Part shown: positions 37,120-45,837 of the stretch, piece by piece
How the letters are laid out: every line of letters begins with the position of its first letter
How positions within the stretch are numbered: position 1 is the first letter of the stretch
Source: Aliidiomarina soli
Lineage (GTDB): Bacteria; Pseudomonadota; Gammaproteobacteria; Enterobacterales; Alteromonadaceae
Direction of reading: 5' to 3'
Length of the DNA: 64,000 nucleotides
NCBI RefSeq assembly: GCF_003986975.1
Contig: NZ_PIPO01000007.1
Coordinates: 62,001-126,000, forward strand
Translations under genes and position numbers: made by a program
Notes under the pieces: model-generated
Told to the model about the DNA's origin: nothing
The model's database searches: none
Seen by the model: only the letters and a program-made list of their open reading frames with translations

Positions 37120-37710
37120 TCAGGCGAGATTTATCTTGCTGAATGGGAGCACCATTTCGGCCGCGATACAACGACAGATACCGTCGCAAACCGGGCAATA
37201 GTAACCATCCTCAATTGAGGCCAGATACCAGCGGTCCGGGTAGTCGTCAATAAGTTCGCCGCCGCACCGGGAGAAGTACTCAAAGGCACTGTTGTTCGGG
37301 CTTTGGCGCCAGATATGCGCAAGACCCGCTTTGCAGCCTAATGCAGACGCTTCAATGATGGAATGCTGGAGCAGACTTTTGCCAATGCCTAAGCCCTGGA
37401 AGTCCTGATCGATAGCGGCACACTTGAAGTAACACATTCGGGTCGGCTCGACTGGCCATTCGCTGGGTGAGCAATAGTCGTCAATCGGCCAGTTGCCGGG
37501 TGCAAAAGTAAGCCGCAGACCGACCAGTTTATCATCGGCAAAGGCCAGCCAGTGCAGATTGCGACCGTCTTTCTGGCCGCGCGCAAAATACTCCGCAACG
37601 TTCGTTTCGGTAAGGTAATTGTCACCATGCACTTTGTTCCCCAATACAATAACGGCGGCAAAATCTGCCGCCGTCATGGGTCGAAAGTGCAGACAAGGTT
37701 GACTTGTCAT
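37120..37710 (-). CDS. GNAT-family acetyltransferase with Cys-rich C-terminus
   Basis: A 196-residue acetyl-CoA-dependent transferase. The acetyl-CoA loop is I-D-Q-D-F-Q-G-L-G-I-G-K-S-L-L near residues 100-114. The C-terminal ~25 residues carry C-P-V-C-x3-C-x-C, a spacing that could bind a metal. The substrate is unknown; pairing with a PuuB-like oxidase suggests an amine or amino acid. It starts 23 bases after ahcY and is tightly followed by the oxidoreductase. Confidence 0.82.
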   Translation of the reverse strand: MTSQPCLHFRPMTAADFAAVIVLGNKVHGDNYLTETNVAEYFARGQKDGRNLHWLAFADDKLVGLRLTFAPGNWPIDDYCSPSEWPVEPTRMCYFKCAAIDQDFQGLGIGKSLLQHSIIEASALGCKAGLAHIWRQSPNNSAFEYFSRCGGELIDDYPDRWYLASIEDGYYCPVCDGICRCIAAEMVLPFSKINLA

Positions 37711-37733
37711 ACAGTCTCCGCAGTTAGCTATTC

Positions 37734-39107
37734 TTAGTAACGGTACGCATCCGTTTTAAATGGACCATCGACACTGACATGAATGTAGCTTGCCTGTTCT
37801 TTGGTCAAACGGGTCATGGTACCGCCAAACCCTTCTACCATATAGCGCGCTACTTCTTCGTCAAGCTGTTTAGGCAGGACTTTGACTGACAGCGCGTTCT
37901 GCTTGTCAGCATCGCTCATGTCGGCAAATTTTTGCTCGAACAAATCCATTTGTGCCAGTACCTGGTTCGCAAAGGAACCATCCATAATACGGCTAGGGTG
38001 TCCGGTGGCATTCCCCAGGTTAACCAGACGACCTTCCGCTAACAGGATCAGGTAGTCGTCATTAGATTCTGAACGGAAGACCTGATGAACCTGTGGCTTC
38101 ACTTCATCCCAACGCCAGCTTTTGCGCATGTACGCAGTATCAATTTCGTTGTCGAAGTGACCAATGTTACAGACTACAGCACCCTTTTTAAGGCCTGCCA
38201 GCATGTAACGGTCACAGACATTGAAGTTACCAGTGGTGGTGACCAGCAAGTCGGTATTTAGCAGCAGGTCGCTATTCAGGTTGCTGCCATCGCCATGATT
38301 TTCACCGTTGATATAAGGTGAAACCACTTCATATCCGTCCATGCAGGCCTGCATAGCGCAAATCGGGTCGATTTCTGCGACTTTAACAATCATGCCTTCC
38401 TGACGCAGGCTGGCAGCAGAGCCTTTACCCACGTCGCCATAACCAATGACCAGTGCCTTTTTACCGGACAACAGGTGATCAGTGGCACGCTTGATAGCGT
38501 CGTTAAGCGAGTGACGGCAACCGTATTTGTTGTCGTTCTTCGATTTAGTGACTGAGTCATTAACGTTAATGGCTGGTACTTTCAAGGTGCCTTTTTCAAG
38601 CATCTCAAGTAAACGGTGAACACCTGTGGTGGTCTCTTCGGTAATACCATGAACCTTGTCCAGCATTTGCGGGTACTGGTCGTGGATAAGCAGGGTCAGA
38701 TCACCGCCGTCATCCAGGATCATATTGGCATCCCACAATTCACCGTCTTTCTTACAGGTTTGCTCTAAACACCAGACGTATTCGTCTTCGGTTTCACCTT
38801 TCCAGGCAAATACCGGAACGCCAGCGGCGGCCATCGCTGCAGCAGCGTGATCCTGAGTAGAGAAAATATTGCACGATGACCAGCGTACTTCAGCGCCAAG
38901 CTCGAGTAAGGTTTCGATCAACACCGCGGTTTGAATCGTCATGTGAATACAGCCGATAATACGAGCACCGGCTAATGGCTTGCTGGCGGCATATTTACGG
39001 CGAATCGCCATCAGTGCTGGCATTTCTGATTCGGCAATGGCGATTTCTTTACGGCCGTAATCGGCCAGGGAAATATCTGCTACTTTGTAATCGGTCTGTT
39101 CAGTCAT
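37734..39107 (-). CDS. ahcY: Adenosylhomocysteinase
   Basis: A 457-residue NAD-dependent enzyme that splits S-adenosylhomocysteine into adenosine and homocysteine, recycling the product of methyltransferases. Seen are the substrate motif [14 protein letters not shown], the NAD-binding [18 protein letters not shown] and the C-terminal K-T-D-A-Y-R-Y that completes the neighbouring active site in the tetramer. It lies 14 bases after the adenosine kinase gene, so both steps of SAH removal are in one operon. This implies the AhcY route rather than the Pfs/LuxS route of E. coli. Confidence 0.98.
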   Translation of the reverse strand: MTEQTDYKVADISLADYGRKEIAIAESEMPALMAIRRKYAASKPLAGARIIGCIHMTIQTAVLIETLLELGAEVRWSSCNIFSTQDHAAAAMAAAGVPVFAWKGETEDEYVWCLEQTCKKDGELWDANMILDDGGDLTLLIHDQYPQMLDKVHGITEETTTGVHRLLEMLEKGTLKVPAINVNDSVTKSKNDNKYGCRHSLNDAIKRATDHLLSGKKALVIGYGDVGKGSAASLRQEGMIVKVAEIDPICAMQACMDGYEVVSPYINGENHGDGSNLNSDLLLNTDLLVTTTGNFNVCDRYMLAGLKKGAVVCNIGHFDNEIDTAYMRKSWRWDEVKPQVHQVFRSESNDDYLILLAEGRLVNLGNATGHPSRIMDGSFANQVLAQMDLFEQKFADMSDADKQNALSVKVLPKQLDEEVARYMVEGFGGTMTRLTKEQASYIHVSVDGPFKTDAYRY

Positions 39108-39121
39108 TAGTACCTTCCTGC

Positions 39122-40147
39122 TTATGCATTTACGGCTGCAGCGTCAGGCTGCAAGCCTAATTCGTCTAAAATAGCCTGCTGAGTGCCGGGTTCCAGGCGC
39201 GGTCCGTAATTGCTGACTACCTCAGCGGCAGAGCGGCTTGCCAGCGTACCGGCTTGTGCTGCACCCAGCCCTTGGGTAATTGCGTACAAATACGCACCTG
39301 CAAACATGTCACCGGCGCCGTTGGTGTCGATGGCTTTTACTTTAAAGCCTGGTACTTGTACGCGTTTATCTGCTTCTCCGATCACAGCACCGGCAGGCCC
39401 ACGGGTAATTACCACCTGCCTGGCAAAGCGTAATAAATGCTGCATCGCACTGTCGAAATCGGTGGTCTCGGTGTATTCAAGCGCTTCGTCTTCATTGCAG
39501 AATAGCAGGTCAACGCCGGGCTGAAGAAATTCCTGCAATCCTTCTTTGAAGTACTTCACCATGGACGAGTCAGAGAACGTCAGCGCTATTTTAGTGCCGT
39601 GGCTCTGTGCCATCTGGCGCGCTTCCTGAACGGCATGGCGGGCGATTTCTGAGGTGGCCAGGTAGCCTTCAATGTAGAGGTACTCAGACTCACTGATTTT
39701 ATCCAGTTCGAGTTCCTCGACCGAGAAATCAATGGTAATACCAAGGTGGGTGCACATAGTGCGCTCAGCATCCGGCGTCACCATTACTACGCATTTACCC
39801 GTTAAACCGTCGTTGTCCTGTGCTTTAAGGTGAGTATTGACCCCCGCACTCTCAAGATCGTGGCGATAAAATGCCCCGGCTTCGTCGTTAGCAACCTTGC
39901 AGCAGTAGAATGCATTGCCGCCGAACTGACTGAGTGCAACCAGACTATTGGCTGCTGAGCCGCCACCGGCACGCTTTTCTAACTCAAATTTTTTGTTTAA
40001 TTGAGTCAGCAAGGCATCCTGTTGCGATTCGTCGAGCAACGTCATTATGCTTTTTTCCAGGCTTTGCTCAGCAAGGAAGTCGTCTGTGACCTTGTATTCC
40101 TGATCGACTAGGGCGTTACCAAGACCAATGACATGGTATTTCTTCAT
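39122..40147 (-). CDS. PfkB-family adenosine kinase
   Basis: A 341-residue ribokinase-fold sugar kinase. It has the N-terminal [15 protein letters not shown] (substrate-binding block) and the C-terminal anion-hole and catalytic motif [13 protein letters not shown]. Adenosine is the likely substrate because the gene is the first of an operon with ahcY: phosphorylating adenosine to AMP pulls the reversible SAH hydrolysis forward. The promoter region just upstream carries a long palindrome. Confidence 0.9.
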   Translation of the reverse strand: MKKYHVIGLGNALVDQEYKVTDDFLAEQSLEKSIMTLLDESQQDALLTQLNKKFELEKRAGGGSAANSLVALSQFGGNAFYCCKVANDEAGAFYRHDLESAGVNTHLKAQDNDGLTGKCVVMVTPDAERTMCTHLGITIDFSVEELELDKISESEYLYIEGYLATSEIARHAVQEARQMAQSHGTKIALTFSDSSMVKYFKEGLQEFLQPGVDLLFCNEDEALEYTETTDFDSAMQHLLRFARQVVITRGPAGAVIGEADKRVQVPGFKVKAIDTNGAGDMFAGAYLYAITQGLGAAQAGTLASRSAAEVVSNYGPRLEPGTQQAILDELGLQPDAAAVNA

Positions 40148-40179
40148 GGGTAATAAATCCGAACGACATTAAGGCAGGC

Positions 40180-40219
40180 ATTATATATGAACATGGCGTC
40201 GGGATCGATGCCATGTTCA
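40180..40219 (-). promoter_or_regulatory. Promoter and 10-bp palindrome upstream of the adenosine kinase-ahcY operon
   Basis: On the minus strand, TGAACATGGC, 12 bases, GCCATGTTCA (40219 to 40188), followed directly by the -10 box TATAAT (40185-40180). A weak -35 (TCGATC) at 17-base spacing lies in the palindrome centre. The first three bases (TGA) are also the stop codon of the upstream gene. The perfect dyad around the core promoter suggests an operator rather than a terminator, as there is no T-tract. Confidence 0.55.
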
Positions 40220-41182
40220 GTTAGACCAGGTGGCAAGCAGTCCAATCAGAAATAATGGACTTACCAGCATCCAGACCACCCACTGGCAACGGGTCAGAAT
40301 ACCGGGCAGGCGTTTTGAATGGTGTGGTTCGGGTTCTGGTCCCGGGGTAAACCTGGGGCGGTGCTGTCGCTGGTCATCGAGTTTGATGGCGCCGCCCATG
40401 GTGCATTTTAAGCGCACCGCCAGTGCGCGCCAGAGTCGGCCATCCTGTTTGTGCATATGACTTTGCGGGGCAAACCGCCATGGCAAGATGTTGCCGCCAA
40501 GCAGGCTGCGTACTGCCAGCAAGAGCCATAGCAGGACACTGGCAGGCCAGGCAAACCCTCGCATTAGCCAGTTAACAGCAAAGCCGAAATCACGCCAGCG
40601 CTTTTGCATCACGGGCCAGGCCTGGCTAAGTTCGAAGAGCATGCGGTACGCCAGTGCCGCCAGCGGACCGCCGATGATAAACCAGCATAATGTTGCCAGC
40701 CAACCAAGCATGAGCTGGCGGCTGAGGTATTCCATTGCCGCTTTTCGCAGACCGAGTTCGGACAACGGCGTCAGGTCACGTGCAAGATAGCGGGCCAGGC
40801 GCTCTCGGGCTAACTGCTTCTGACCTTTAGCCAGTGCCTGCTGCACCTGCCGGTAATCGCTAAAGGCGCGGCCACTATGTAAACAGAGCAACAGCACTAG
40901 GGCTTCAAACAGCCAGTCCAGTTCAGCAACCCAGTAGATAACGGCGGCTATCGCCAGCCAGGGCAGAGTCAATGACAGGGTAGCCATCAGCCCGGAAATG
41001 CGTTGCTGTGAGCGACTATTGTCCGGCCGGTGAACCTTGCGAGCCATGCCAGCAGCAAGCTGATGAAGGAGAAAGAATGGGTGTGCGGAGCGTGGGAGCG
41101 GCACAAACCGCTCCAGCACGATCACGAAGGTGAGTAACAGCCAGTAATAAAACTCAGGCTGCCATTGGGGCAGAGTGGCCAT
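40217..41182 (-). CDS. CbiB/AmpE-like integral membrane protein
   Basis: A 321-residue polytopic protein. The N-terminus (L-L-L-T-F-V-I-V-L-E-R-F-V-P-L-P-R) and the central block (L-A-R-D-L-T-P-L-S, W-F-I-I-G-G-P-L-A-A-L-A-Y-R) resemble the CobD/CbiB and AmpE superfamily. No other cobalamin genes are near, so a true CbiB role (attaching the aminopropanol arm) is doubtful; an AmpE-like membrane signalling role is equally possible. ATG 41182 is chosen because the family N-terminus begins there; it overlaps the DUF2726 gene by 29 bases. The longer ORF start at 41308 lies entirely within the DUF2726 gene. Confidence 0.65.
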   Translation of the reverse strand: MATLPQWQPEFYYWLLLTFVIVLERFVPLPRSAHPFFLLHQLAAGMARKVHRPDNSRSQQRISGLMATLSLTLPWLAIAAVIYWVAELDWLFEALVLLLCLHSGRAFSDYRQVQQALAKGQKQLARERLARYLARDLTPLSELGLRKAAMEYLSRQLMLGWLATLCWFIIGGPLAALAYRMLFELSQAWPVMQKRWRDFGFAVNWLMRGFAWPASVLLWLLLAVRSLLGGNILPWRFAPQSHMHKQDGRLWRALAVRLKCTMGGAIKLDDQRQHRPRFTPGPEPEPHHSKRLPGILTRCQWVVWMLVSPLFLIGLLATWSN

Positions 41183-41717
41183 CGGCACCACGCATTTTTG
41201 GACGTGCAGCACGCACAAAGTCAGACTGGTTGAGTTTGGACAGAATAAAGCGACCCAGCTCGTCAGCACGATAGCCTGATTTAGCCTTAAAGCGGAGGAA
41301 AGGTACACCCGCTGCGGTTAGGGAGTTCTTCAGGAACCAGTTGCGTTTTGCCTGGTGCTGATTACTTTCTGCCGCTTCGAGTTCGATCACTGCCACTACG
41401 CGCATACCGTTGAGACGGTCACAGAGCACATAATCCAACATCCGGTTCGCCACTTTGCCGTGTGCTTCACGTTTAGCGGCGCGCGACAGCCCTTTGTCTC
41501 GTACGCTCACCACGTCGCCCAGGCGAACTTTGGTGAAGACGCGGTACTGGTCGCCCAGCCCACGTTCCAGCAGGCTCAGGAACTGCTCTTCTGTTGCGGA
41601 GAAGAATGTCTCCTGGCGCTTCTGATAAGGGTAAGGCGAGTAACGCTCCGTCAGACGCGAAGCCAAGACTGCCACCAATACTAAAACCGCAATAAAACCA
41701 ATTAGCACAAATTCCAT
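41154..41717 (-). CDS. DUF2726-domain membrane-anchored protein
   Basis: A 187-residue protein with one N-terminal membrane helix (about 5-20) and a cytoplasmic DUF2726 domain. That domain resembles the nuclease-fold pattern of restriction-like proteins: V-R-L-G-D-V, R-M-L-D-Y-V-L-C-D, V-V-A-V-I-E-L-E, and K-N-S-L-T-A-A-G-V-P-F-L-R-F. The D-Y-V-L-C-D and I-E-L-E strands could supply PD-(D/E)xK-like acidic residues, but the activity of DUF2726 is not established. It is co-transcribed with the CbiB/AmpE-like gene. Confidence 0.78.
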   Translation of the reverse strand: MEFVLIGFIAVLVLVAVLASRLTERYSPYPYQKRQETFFSATEEQFLSLLERGLGDQYRVFTKVRLGDVVSVRDKGLSRAAKREAHGKVANRMLDYVLCDRLNGMRVVAVIELEAAESNQHQAKRNWFLKNSLTAAGVPFLRFKAKSGYRADELGRFILSKLNQSDFVRAARPKMRGADGHSAPMAA

Positions 41718-41827
41718 TGAACACCTCGTTCAAAAACCATTAACTGTTCTGTAAGGTTTTAATGCAAGCAAGGTGCCAGGTTTTGTTAATCGTGAGGAAT
41801 ATAATTGAAGCTAGGGAATTATCGGAC

Positions 41828-41877
41828 CTTGGCACTGGTATAAGGCAGTCAGATGCCTTATACCAGCCGCAGCCAAG
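41828..41877. repeat. Long hairpin just downstream of folE2
   Basis: CTGGTATAAGGCA (41835-41847) pairs perfectly over 13 bp with TGCCTTATACCAG (41854-41866) around a six-base loop. Outside it CTTGGC (41828-41833) can pair with GCCAAG (41872-41877). There is no T-tract on either strand. It begins five bases after the folE2 stop. Confidence 0.75.
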
Positions 41878-41881
41878 ACGG

Positions 41882-42808
41882 CTAACGCGGGGAGTAGCCG
41901 TTGGGGATGCCCTTGGTGGTGATACTTACGGCGTCGTGGGCGTGCAACGATTCGTAATGGTTGATGCGGATCCAGAAGTCGCGAATGTGAGAATTCTGAT
42001 TCAGAGTGTGTTTGACGCGACGAGCAGCGTCTTCACAGAACATCAGGTTTTGTCCGTTTAGACGGGCAAATTCCTGTTCGTCTTCACGTTTGACCGCTGC
42101 CTGAACGGGCGTTTTCAGCGTGTTCTCGATGGCATCAATTAACTCTTCGATCGGCAAGTCGTTATGCTCGGCCTGCAACTTCACTTTAATATCGGCAATA
42201 GAACGCTGACTGTGTGGCGTTGCTGGGACACCCTCGGTGGTGCCGAGCCAGGCCAACACAGATTCTTTGTCCATGCTGTCCTCATCAAAACGCTGGTTAA
42301 ACGCATCCTGAATAAGTTGACGGGCTAGTGCTGCTGAGCACGGGCAGGTGGACGAGTAGGGGACGGCAACGCCAAGCTCAATATCCAGCCCCTGGTCACT
42401 TAATATCGCCTGCAAGGTAACCGGGTAGGCTTTCCAACCCTGTTTTTTGCTAATCAGCGATTTGCGGCGCAAATGGTAGTCGAAATGGAAACGCACCATG
42501 GCCTGCGAACTGAGATCTGCATGGCTGCTGATAAAGGTTTTCAGCAGGGTGTGCAGCTGCGCAGGCTGCAGACTGCCACTTGCAGATAACTCGTCGACCG
42601 CCAGGTAAAGGCGTGACATGTGGATACCTTTGGCTTGTGAGTCATCGAGACTGACAAACGCATCTACCTTAGCGCTGACCTGGCGGTCTGGCTGACCAGG
42701 TACGGTAACCAGCAGTGGCATTTCGATATTGCTCATGCCAACCCAGTCCAGTGTCCCCATCGTTTGGGCACTGTCTTGATTAGCGATATCTGGCATTGAG
42801 GTCGGCAT
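41882..42808 (-). CDS. folE2: GTP cyclohydrolase FolE2 (type IB)
   Basis: A 308-residue zinc-independent GTP cyclohydrolase that makes dihydroneopterin triphosphate for folate and queuosine synthesis. Family signatures are K-G-I-H-M-S-R-L near residue 75, [10 protein letters not shown] near 165 (the catalytic Cys lies here) and [10 protein letters not shown] near 290. In bacteria that also have zinc-dependent FolE, FolE2 is usually a Zur-controlled substitute used in zinc starvation. The start at 42808 has GGAG upstream; M-P-D-I-A-N at 42796 is an alternative. Confidence 0.95.
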   Translation of the reverse strand: MPTSMPDIANQDSAQTMGTLDWVGMSNIEMPLLVTVPGQPDRQVSAKVDAFVSLDDSQAKGIHMSRLYLAVDELSASGSLQPAQLHTLLKTFISSHADLSSQAMVRFHFDYHLRRKSLISKKQGWKAYPVTLQAILSDQGLDIELGVAVPYSSTCPCSAALARQLIQDAFNQRFDEDSMDKESVLAWLGTTEGVPATPHSQRSIADIKVKLQAEHNDLPIEELIDAIENTLKTPVQAAVKREDEQEFARLNGQNLMFCEDAARRVKHTLNQNSHIRDFWIRINHYESLHAHDAVSITTKGIPNGYSPR

Positions 42809-42866
42809 GCAATTACTACTCCGCGTGTTGGCTGTCAAAATGGTTGGTGTCAAAATACAAATTGAC

Positions 42867-42879
42867 GGGATATTATATC
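42867..42879 (-). promoter_or_regulatory. Candidate Zur box overlapping the folE2 -10 element
   Basis: GGGATATTATATC contains the perfect palindrome GATATTATATC. It resembles the E. coli znu Zur core (GTGATATTATAAC, from memory), differing at two of 13 positions. On the minus strand it holds the -10 hexamer TATAAT (42877-42872), with a weak TTAAAT -35 17 bases upstream, so binding here would block folE2 transcription. Confidence 0.55.
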
Positions 42880-42998
42880 TGACTTGTGCTGTTTATTTAA
42901 CTACCGTTGCTTATTAAGCAACCAGCGACCGGCCAATTTGTAAATTCTTATACGCGAGCATACGTATTTTGGATTGAAAGCCCAAGACGGAAAAACAA

Positions 42999-43358
42999 AT
43001 GACCTTTATTAATAAATTCGAATCATTAGATAAAGAACTGCTCTCACAATACCATGAGCTGCTGGGCGAAGAGGGTTTAACCCAGAGCCTGGATACCTTT
43101 GCCCGTTTAATGCCAGAGTATATCGCCGAGCTTGAGCGCTTCGCGCAGGCGCAGCAGGACGATGACTTTCGACGTCAGGCGCATAAAGTAAAAGGCGGCT
43201 GTCGTTCGCTCGGCTTCGCCCGCTTAGGTGCACTGATGCAGTATCTGGAAAAAGACCACTGGCAGTGGTCTGAAGTCCCCGCTCTTATTGCTGATGCCCG
43301 GCAATGGTTAGCCGAAGACCAGGAGACAGCCCGGCAGTGGCTGAAAGCAAAAAGCTGA
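42999..43358 (+). CDS. hptA: Stand-alone HPt phosphotransfer protein (HptA-like)
   Basis: A 119-residue single-domain histidine phosphotransfer protein. The phospho-acceptor is His62 in A-H-K-V-K-G-G (H-x-x-K-G), followed by S-L-G-F-A-R-L-G, typical of the HPt four-helix bundle. There is no kinase or receiver domain. It lies tail to tail with arcA. In Shewanella a separate HptA completes the Arc relay because the ArcS kinase does not provide the HPt function of E. coli ArcB; the same job is likely here. The gene name is given by this analogy. Confidence 0.85.
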   Translation: MTFINKFESLDKELLSQYHELLGEEGLTQSLDTFARLMPEYIAELERFAQAQQDDDFRRQAHKVKGGCRSLGFARLGALMQYLEKDHWQWSEVPALIADARQWLAEDQETARQWLKAKS

Positions 43359-43378
43359 GCAGGGTAGCTCAGCTTTTT
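43351..43378 (+). terminator. Terminator overlapping the hptA stop codon
   Basis: AAAGCTGAGC / GCTCAGCTTT, six-base loop, T-run. The hptA TGA (43356-43358) lies inside the left arm. Confidence 0.9.
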
Positions 43379-43422
43379 CTATCTATTCTGGTCAGTAGGT
43401 GTTGTCAGTTATTGCTTGAATG

Positions 43423-44151
43423 CTACTGGGAAACTTCAACCCGGACGTCACCAACAAAACGGTAACCTTCACCATGAATGGTGGTGATTAGATTAGGTGT
43501 TTCAGGGTGCGATTCGAAATGACGGCGAATACGACGGATTGCAACATCGACGGTGCGGTCATTGGGGCGCAACTCTCGGTCCAGCATTTTACGTACCAGG
43601 GTTTCACGGTCGTGAATTTTACCTGGTTGAGTCAGAAACAGTTCCATTGCCCGGTATTCACTTTTCGGCAGACGGAACATTTTCTTATCCGGTGAATACA
43701 GGCAGCGACTATCGCAATCCAATACCCAGCCATTGAAGTGGAATTCGCGTGAACCTTCCACTTTAGGTTCGCTAGGTTGCTGACTATGTTGAATACGGCG
43801 ATACAGGTTACGCACCCGAATAGTCAGTTCTTTCGGGTTGTAAGGCTTAATCAGGTAATCGTCAGCACCAAGTTCTAGAGCAAGCAGACGGTCTTCGTCA
43901 CTATCGCGTCCGGTCAGGAAGACCAGCCCGATGTTGTTCTGTTCGCGTAATGATTCAGCCAGCTCAAGGCCGCTCTGGCCTGGTAAGTTGACGTCCATGA
44001 TGATGAGGTCAACAGGCTGCTGCGCCATAATGTGTTCCATTTGCTTGCCATCCGCAGCGTCAAAAACTTCATAACCTTCCTGCTGGAAGAGGCGGGTCAG
44101 AGTCTGTCGGGTGACGACTTCATCTTCAACGATAAGAAGTTTGGCGCTCAT
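43423..44151 (-). CDS. arcA: OmpR-family response regulator ArcA
   Basis: A 242-residue response regulator matching E. coli ArcA along its length. The receiver has Asp53 as phosphorylation site and Lys102. The DNA-binding winged helix has R-E-L-R-P-N-D-R-T-V-D-V-A-I-R-R-I-R-R-H-F-E and T-I-H-G-E-G-Y-R-F. ArcA represses aerobic respiratory and TCA genes under oxygen limitation, and acnB and mdh in this window are typical targets in enteric bacteria. TorR is the nearest alternative, but the E-G-Y-x-V-F and T-G-R-D segments favour ArcA. A histidine kinase gene lies 96 bases upstream on the same strand. Confidence 0.9.
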   Translation of the reverse strand: MSAKLLIVEDEVVTRQTLTRLFQQEGYEVFDAADGKQMEHIMAQQPVDLIIMDVNLPGQSGLELAESLREQNNIGLVFLTGRDSDEDRLLALELGADDYLIKPYNPKELTIRVRNLYRRIQHSQQPSEPKVEGSREFHFNGWVLDCDSRCLYSPDKKMFRLPKSEYRAMELFLTQPGKIHDRETLVRKMLDRELRPNDRTVDVAIRRIRRHFESHPETPNLITTIHGEGYRFVGDVRVEVSQ

Positions 44152-44247
44152 AGTTAAGTCCTGTCTTTAAACGATTTAGCAAACATAAGGAAGATCAAGT
44201 TGTAAGGATAAGTTTTTTAACGGGTTGATTGCAAGTATTTGCACGGT

Positions 44248-45837
44248 TTAAGCTGAATTTACTAGTTCCAACGGACAGTTAATGATGACCTCAAAGCCTT
44301 CATCCGGAGCGCTGACGCAGTTTATGGTGCCGTTTAAGGTGTGGGTGACTAAATTGTAAACTAGGTGCATACCCAGGCCGCTATTGCCGTGACCACGTTT
44401 ACTGGTAATAAAGGGGTCGAAAATACGGCGCAAAATATCGGCCGGGACACCACAGCCATTGTCTTTGTAGCGAACTTCCAGATGCCCGTTTTGATTTTGT
44501 AAGTAAATATCAACCTGGCCGCTGTCTTTACCCGCAAAGCCATGAATGACCGAGTTTTCCAGCAAACTACTAATAATTTGTTGCCACACACCTACTTTCA
44601 GCTTTACCAGCTCAGGGATGTCACTATGAATGGTGACCTCAAGTTTTTTGGCGTCAGCGATATAGGCTCTGGCGCTGGTAACAATGTCTTCCATTAGCTG
44701 GCTAAGTTCGACGTCAGTCGCTGTTTCGCCAGCATGCTCAATCGCCAGTTTTTTAAAGTTATTAATCAGTTCAACCGCGCGGTCCAGGTTGCGCTGCAGG
44801 AGCTGCATTTGTTCATGAGCTTCGTCGGTACGTATCGGCTGTTCACGCAGGCTGCCTTCTATCATCGATGCGGCAGTTACCGCGAGGCCAAGCGGGGTAT
44901 TAATTTCATGAGAGATACCGGCCACCAGCTCGGATAGTGACGACATCTTTTGTGCTTCAACCTGACGTCCCTGGTGTTGATGCAACTGCTCAAGGGTCTC
45001 GAGCAGTTCCTGATTGGCATTGCGCAGCGCGTTGGTGCGTTCCTGCACCTGCTGCTCAAGTTCGGCGTTAAGTTGCTGCGCCGCCGCTTCTGACTTGTCG
45101 TGCTGGCGGATGTACTGCTGGATGCGCTCGAGCACGGTATTGAAATTGTGGGCGATGAGGTCGAATTCTGAAAACTGGCCGTTGGGTGCGCGGATACTGT
45201 AATCTCGCGTTCGTGCTACTTCCCGGGTTGCCATGATCAGGCGTCGCAATGGCCGTCCGAAATAGTGACTGACCAGACTGGCGAGCAACAAAGAGAGCAG
45301 GGCTGAAAACAGGATTGCGCCAACCGCAGTGACACCGGCTTGCCGTAACACTTGCTGAAGCGGTTGTATGCTGGTCCGAACGAAGACATACCCGCGTGGG
45401 TCCTGGTCGCCGTTTGCTGCTGATTGTAAGGCGACCACGGGTACCATGATATCGATGCCGTTGCTGGTCAAATGCGGGCTTTGCAGTGCGCTAATCGAAT
45501 CCTGGCGCGCCGCTATTGGCTGAATACCCGGGCGGTTGTAGCTGGTGAGGAAGTTCAGTTGGCCCTCGTCGTCGTACAGGTAGACATGAGCGTTGAGAAT
45601 AAACCGCGTTTCATTCAACAAACTGGAAAACGACTGGGCGAAATCCTCATTATGATGAATCAGCTGCTGGTTTACGCTGATCGCCAGGGCCTTGCTATAG
45701 TCCTCAGTTCGTTCCAGCATTGTGCTGCGGGCCTGCAGGTAATTAACCCAGGTATAGCCTGCGAGAGCCAGCCCGGTGCTGAGGCAGGTGACGCACAGCG
45801 TGGTAACCAGAAAGCTTTTGCGCAATGAATTCAACAT
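44248..45837 (-). CDS. Membrane sensor histidine kinase (no receiver or HPt domain)
   Basis: A 529-residue kinase. Two membrane helices (about 9-30 and 170-190) flank a ~140-residue periplasmic sensor. They are followed by HAMP, a coiled coil (240-300), the H-box G-I-S-H-E-I-N-T-P-L-G with His310, and a HATPase domain with N428 (L-L-E-N), D-N-G-C-G (459-463) and G-H-G-N-S-G-L-G. It is not a hybrid kinase, so it cannot itself form an ArcB-type relay. The start overlaps the rsmC stop (ATGTTGA), giving coupling to rsmC. It lies upstream of arcA but need not be its partner. The signal is unknown. Confidence 0.9.
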   Translation of the reverse strand: MLNSLRKSFLVTTLCVTCLSTGLALAGYTWVNYLQARSTMLERTEDYSKALAISVNQQLIHHNEDFAQSFSSLLNETRFILNAHVYLYDDEGQLNFLTSYNRPGIQPIAARQDSISALQSPHLTSNGIDIMVPVVALQSAANGDQDPRGYVFVRTSIQPLQQVLRQAGVTAVGAILFSALLSLLLASLVSHYFGRPLRRLIMATREVARTRDYSIRAPNGQFSEFDLIAHNFNTVLERIQQYIRQHDKSEAAAQQLNAELEQQVQERTNALRNANQELLETLEQLHQHQGRQVEAQKMSSLSELVAGISHEINTPLGLAVTAASMIEGSLREQPIRTDEAHEQMQLLQRNLDRAVELINNFKKLAIEHAGETATDVELSQLMEDIVTSARAYIADAKKLEVTIHSDIPELVKLKVGVWQQIISSLLENSVIHGFAGKDSGQVDIYLQNQNGHLEVRYKDNGCGVPADILRRIFDPFITSKRGHGNSGLGMHLVYNLVTHTLNGTINCVSAPDEGFEVIINCPLELVNSA

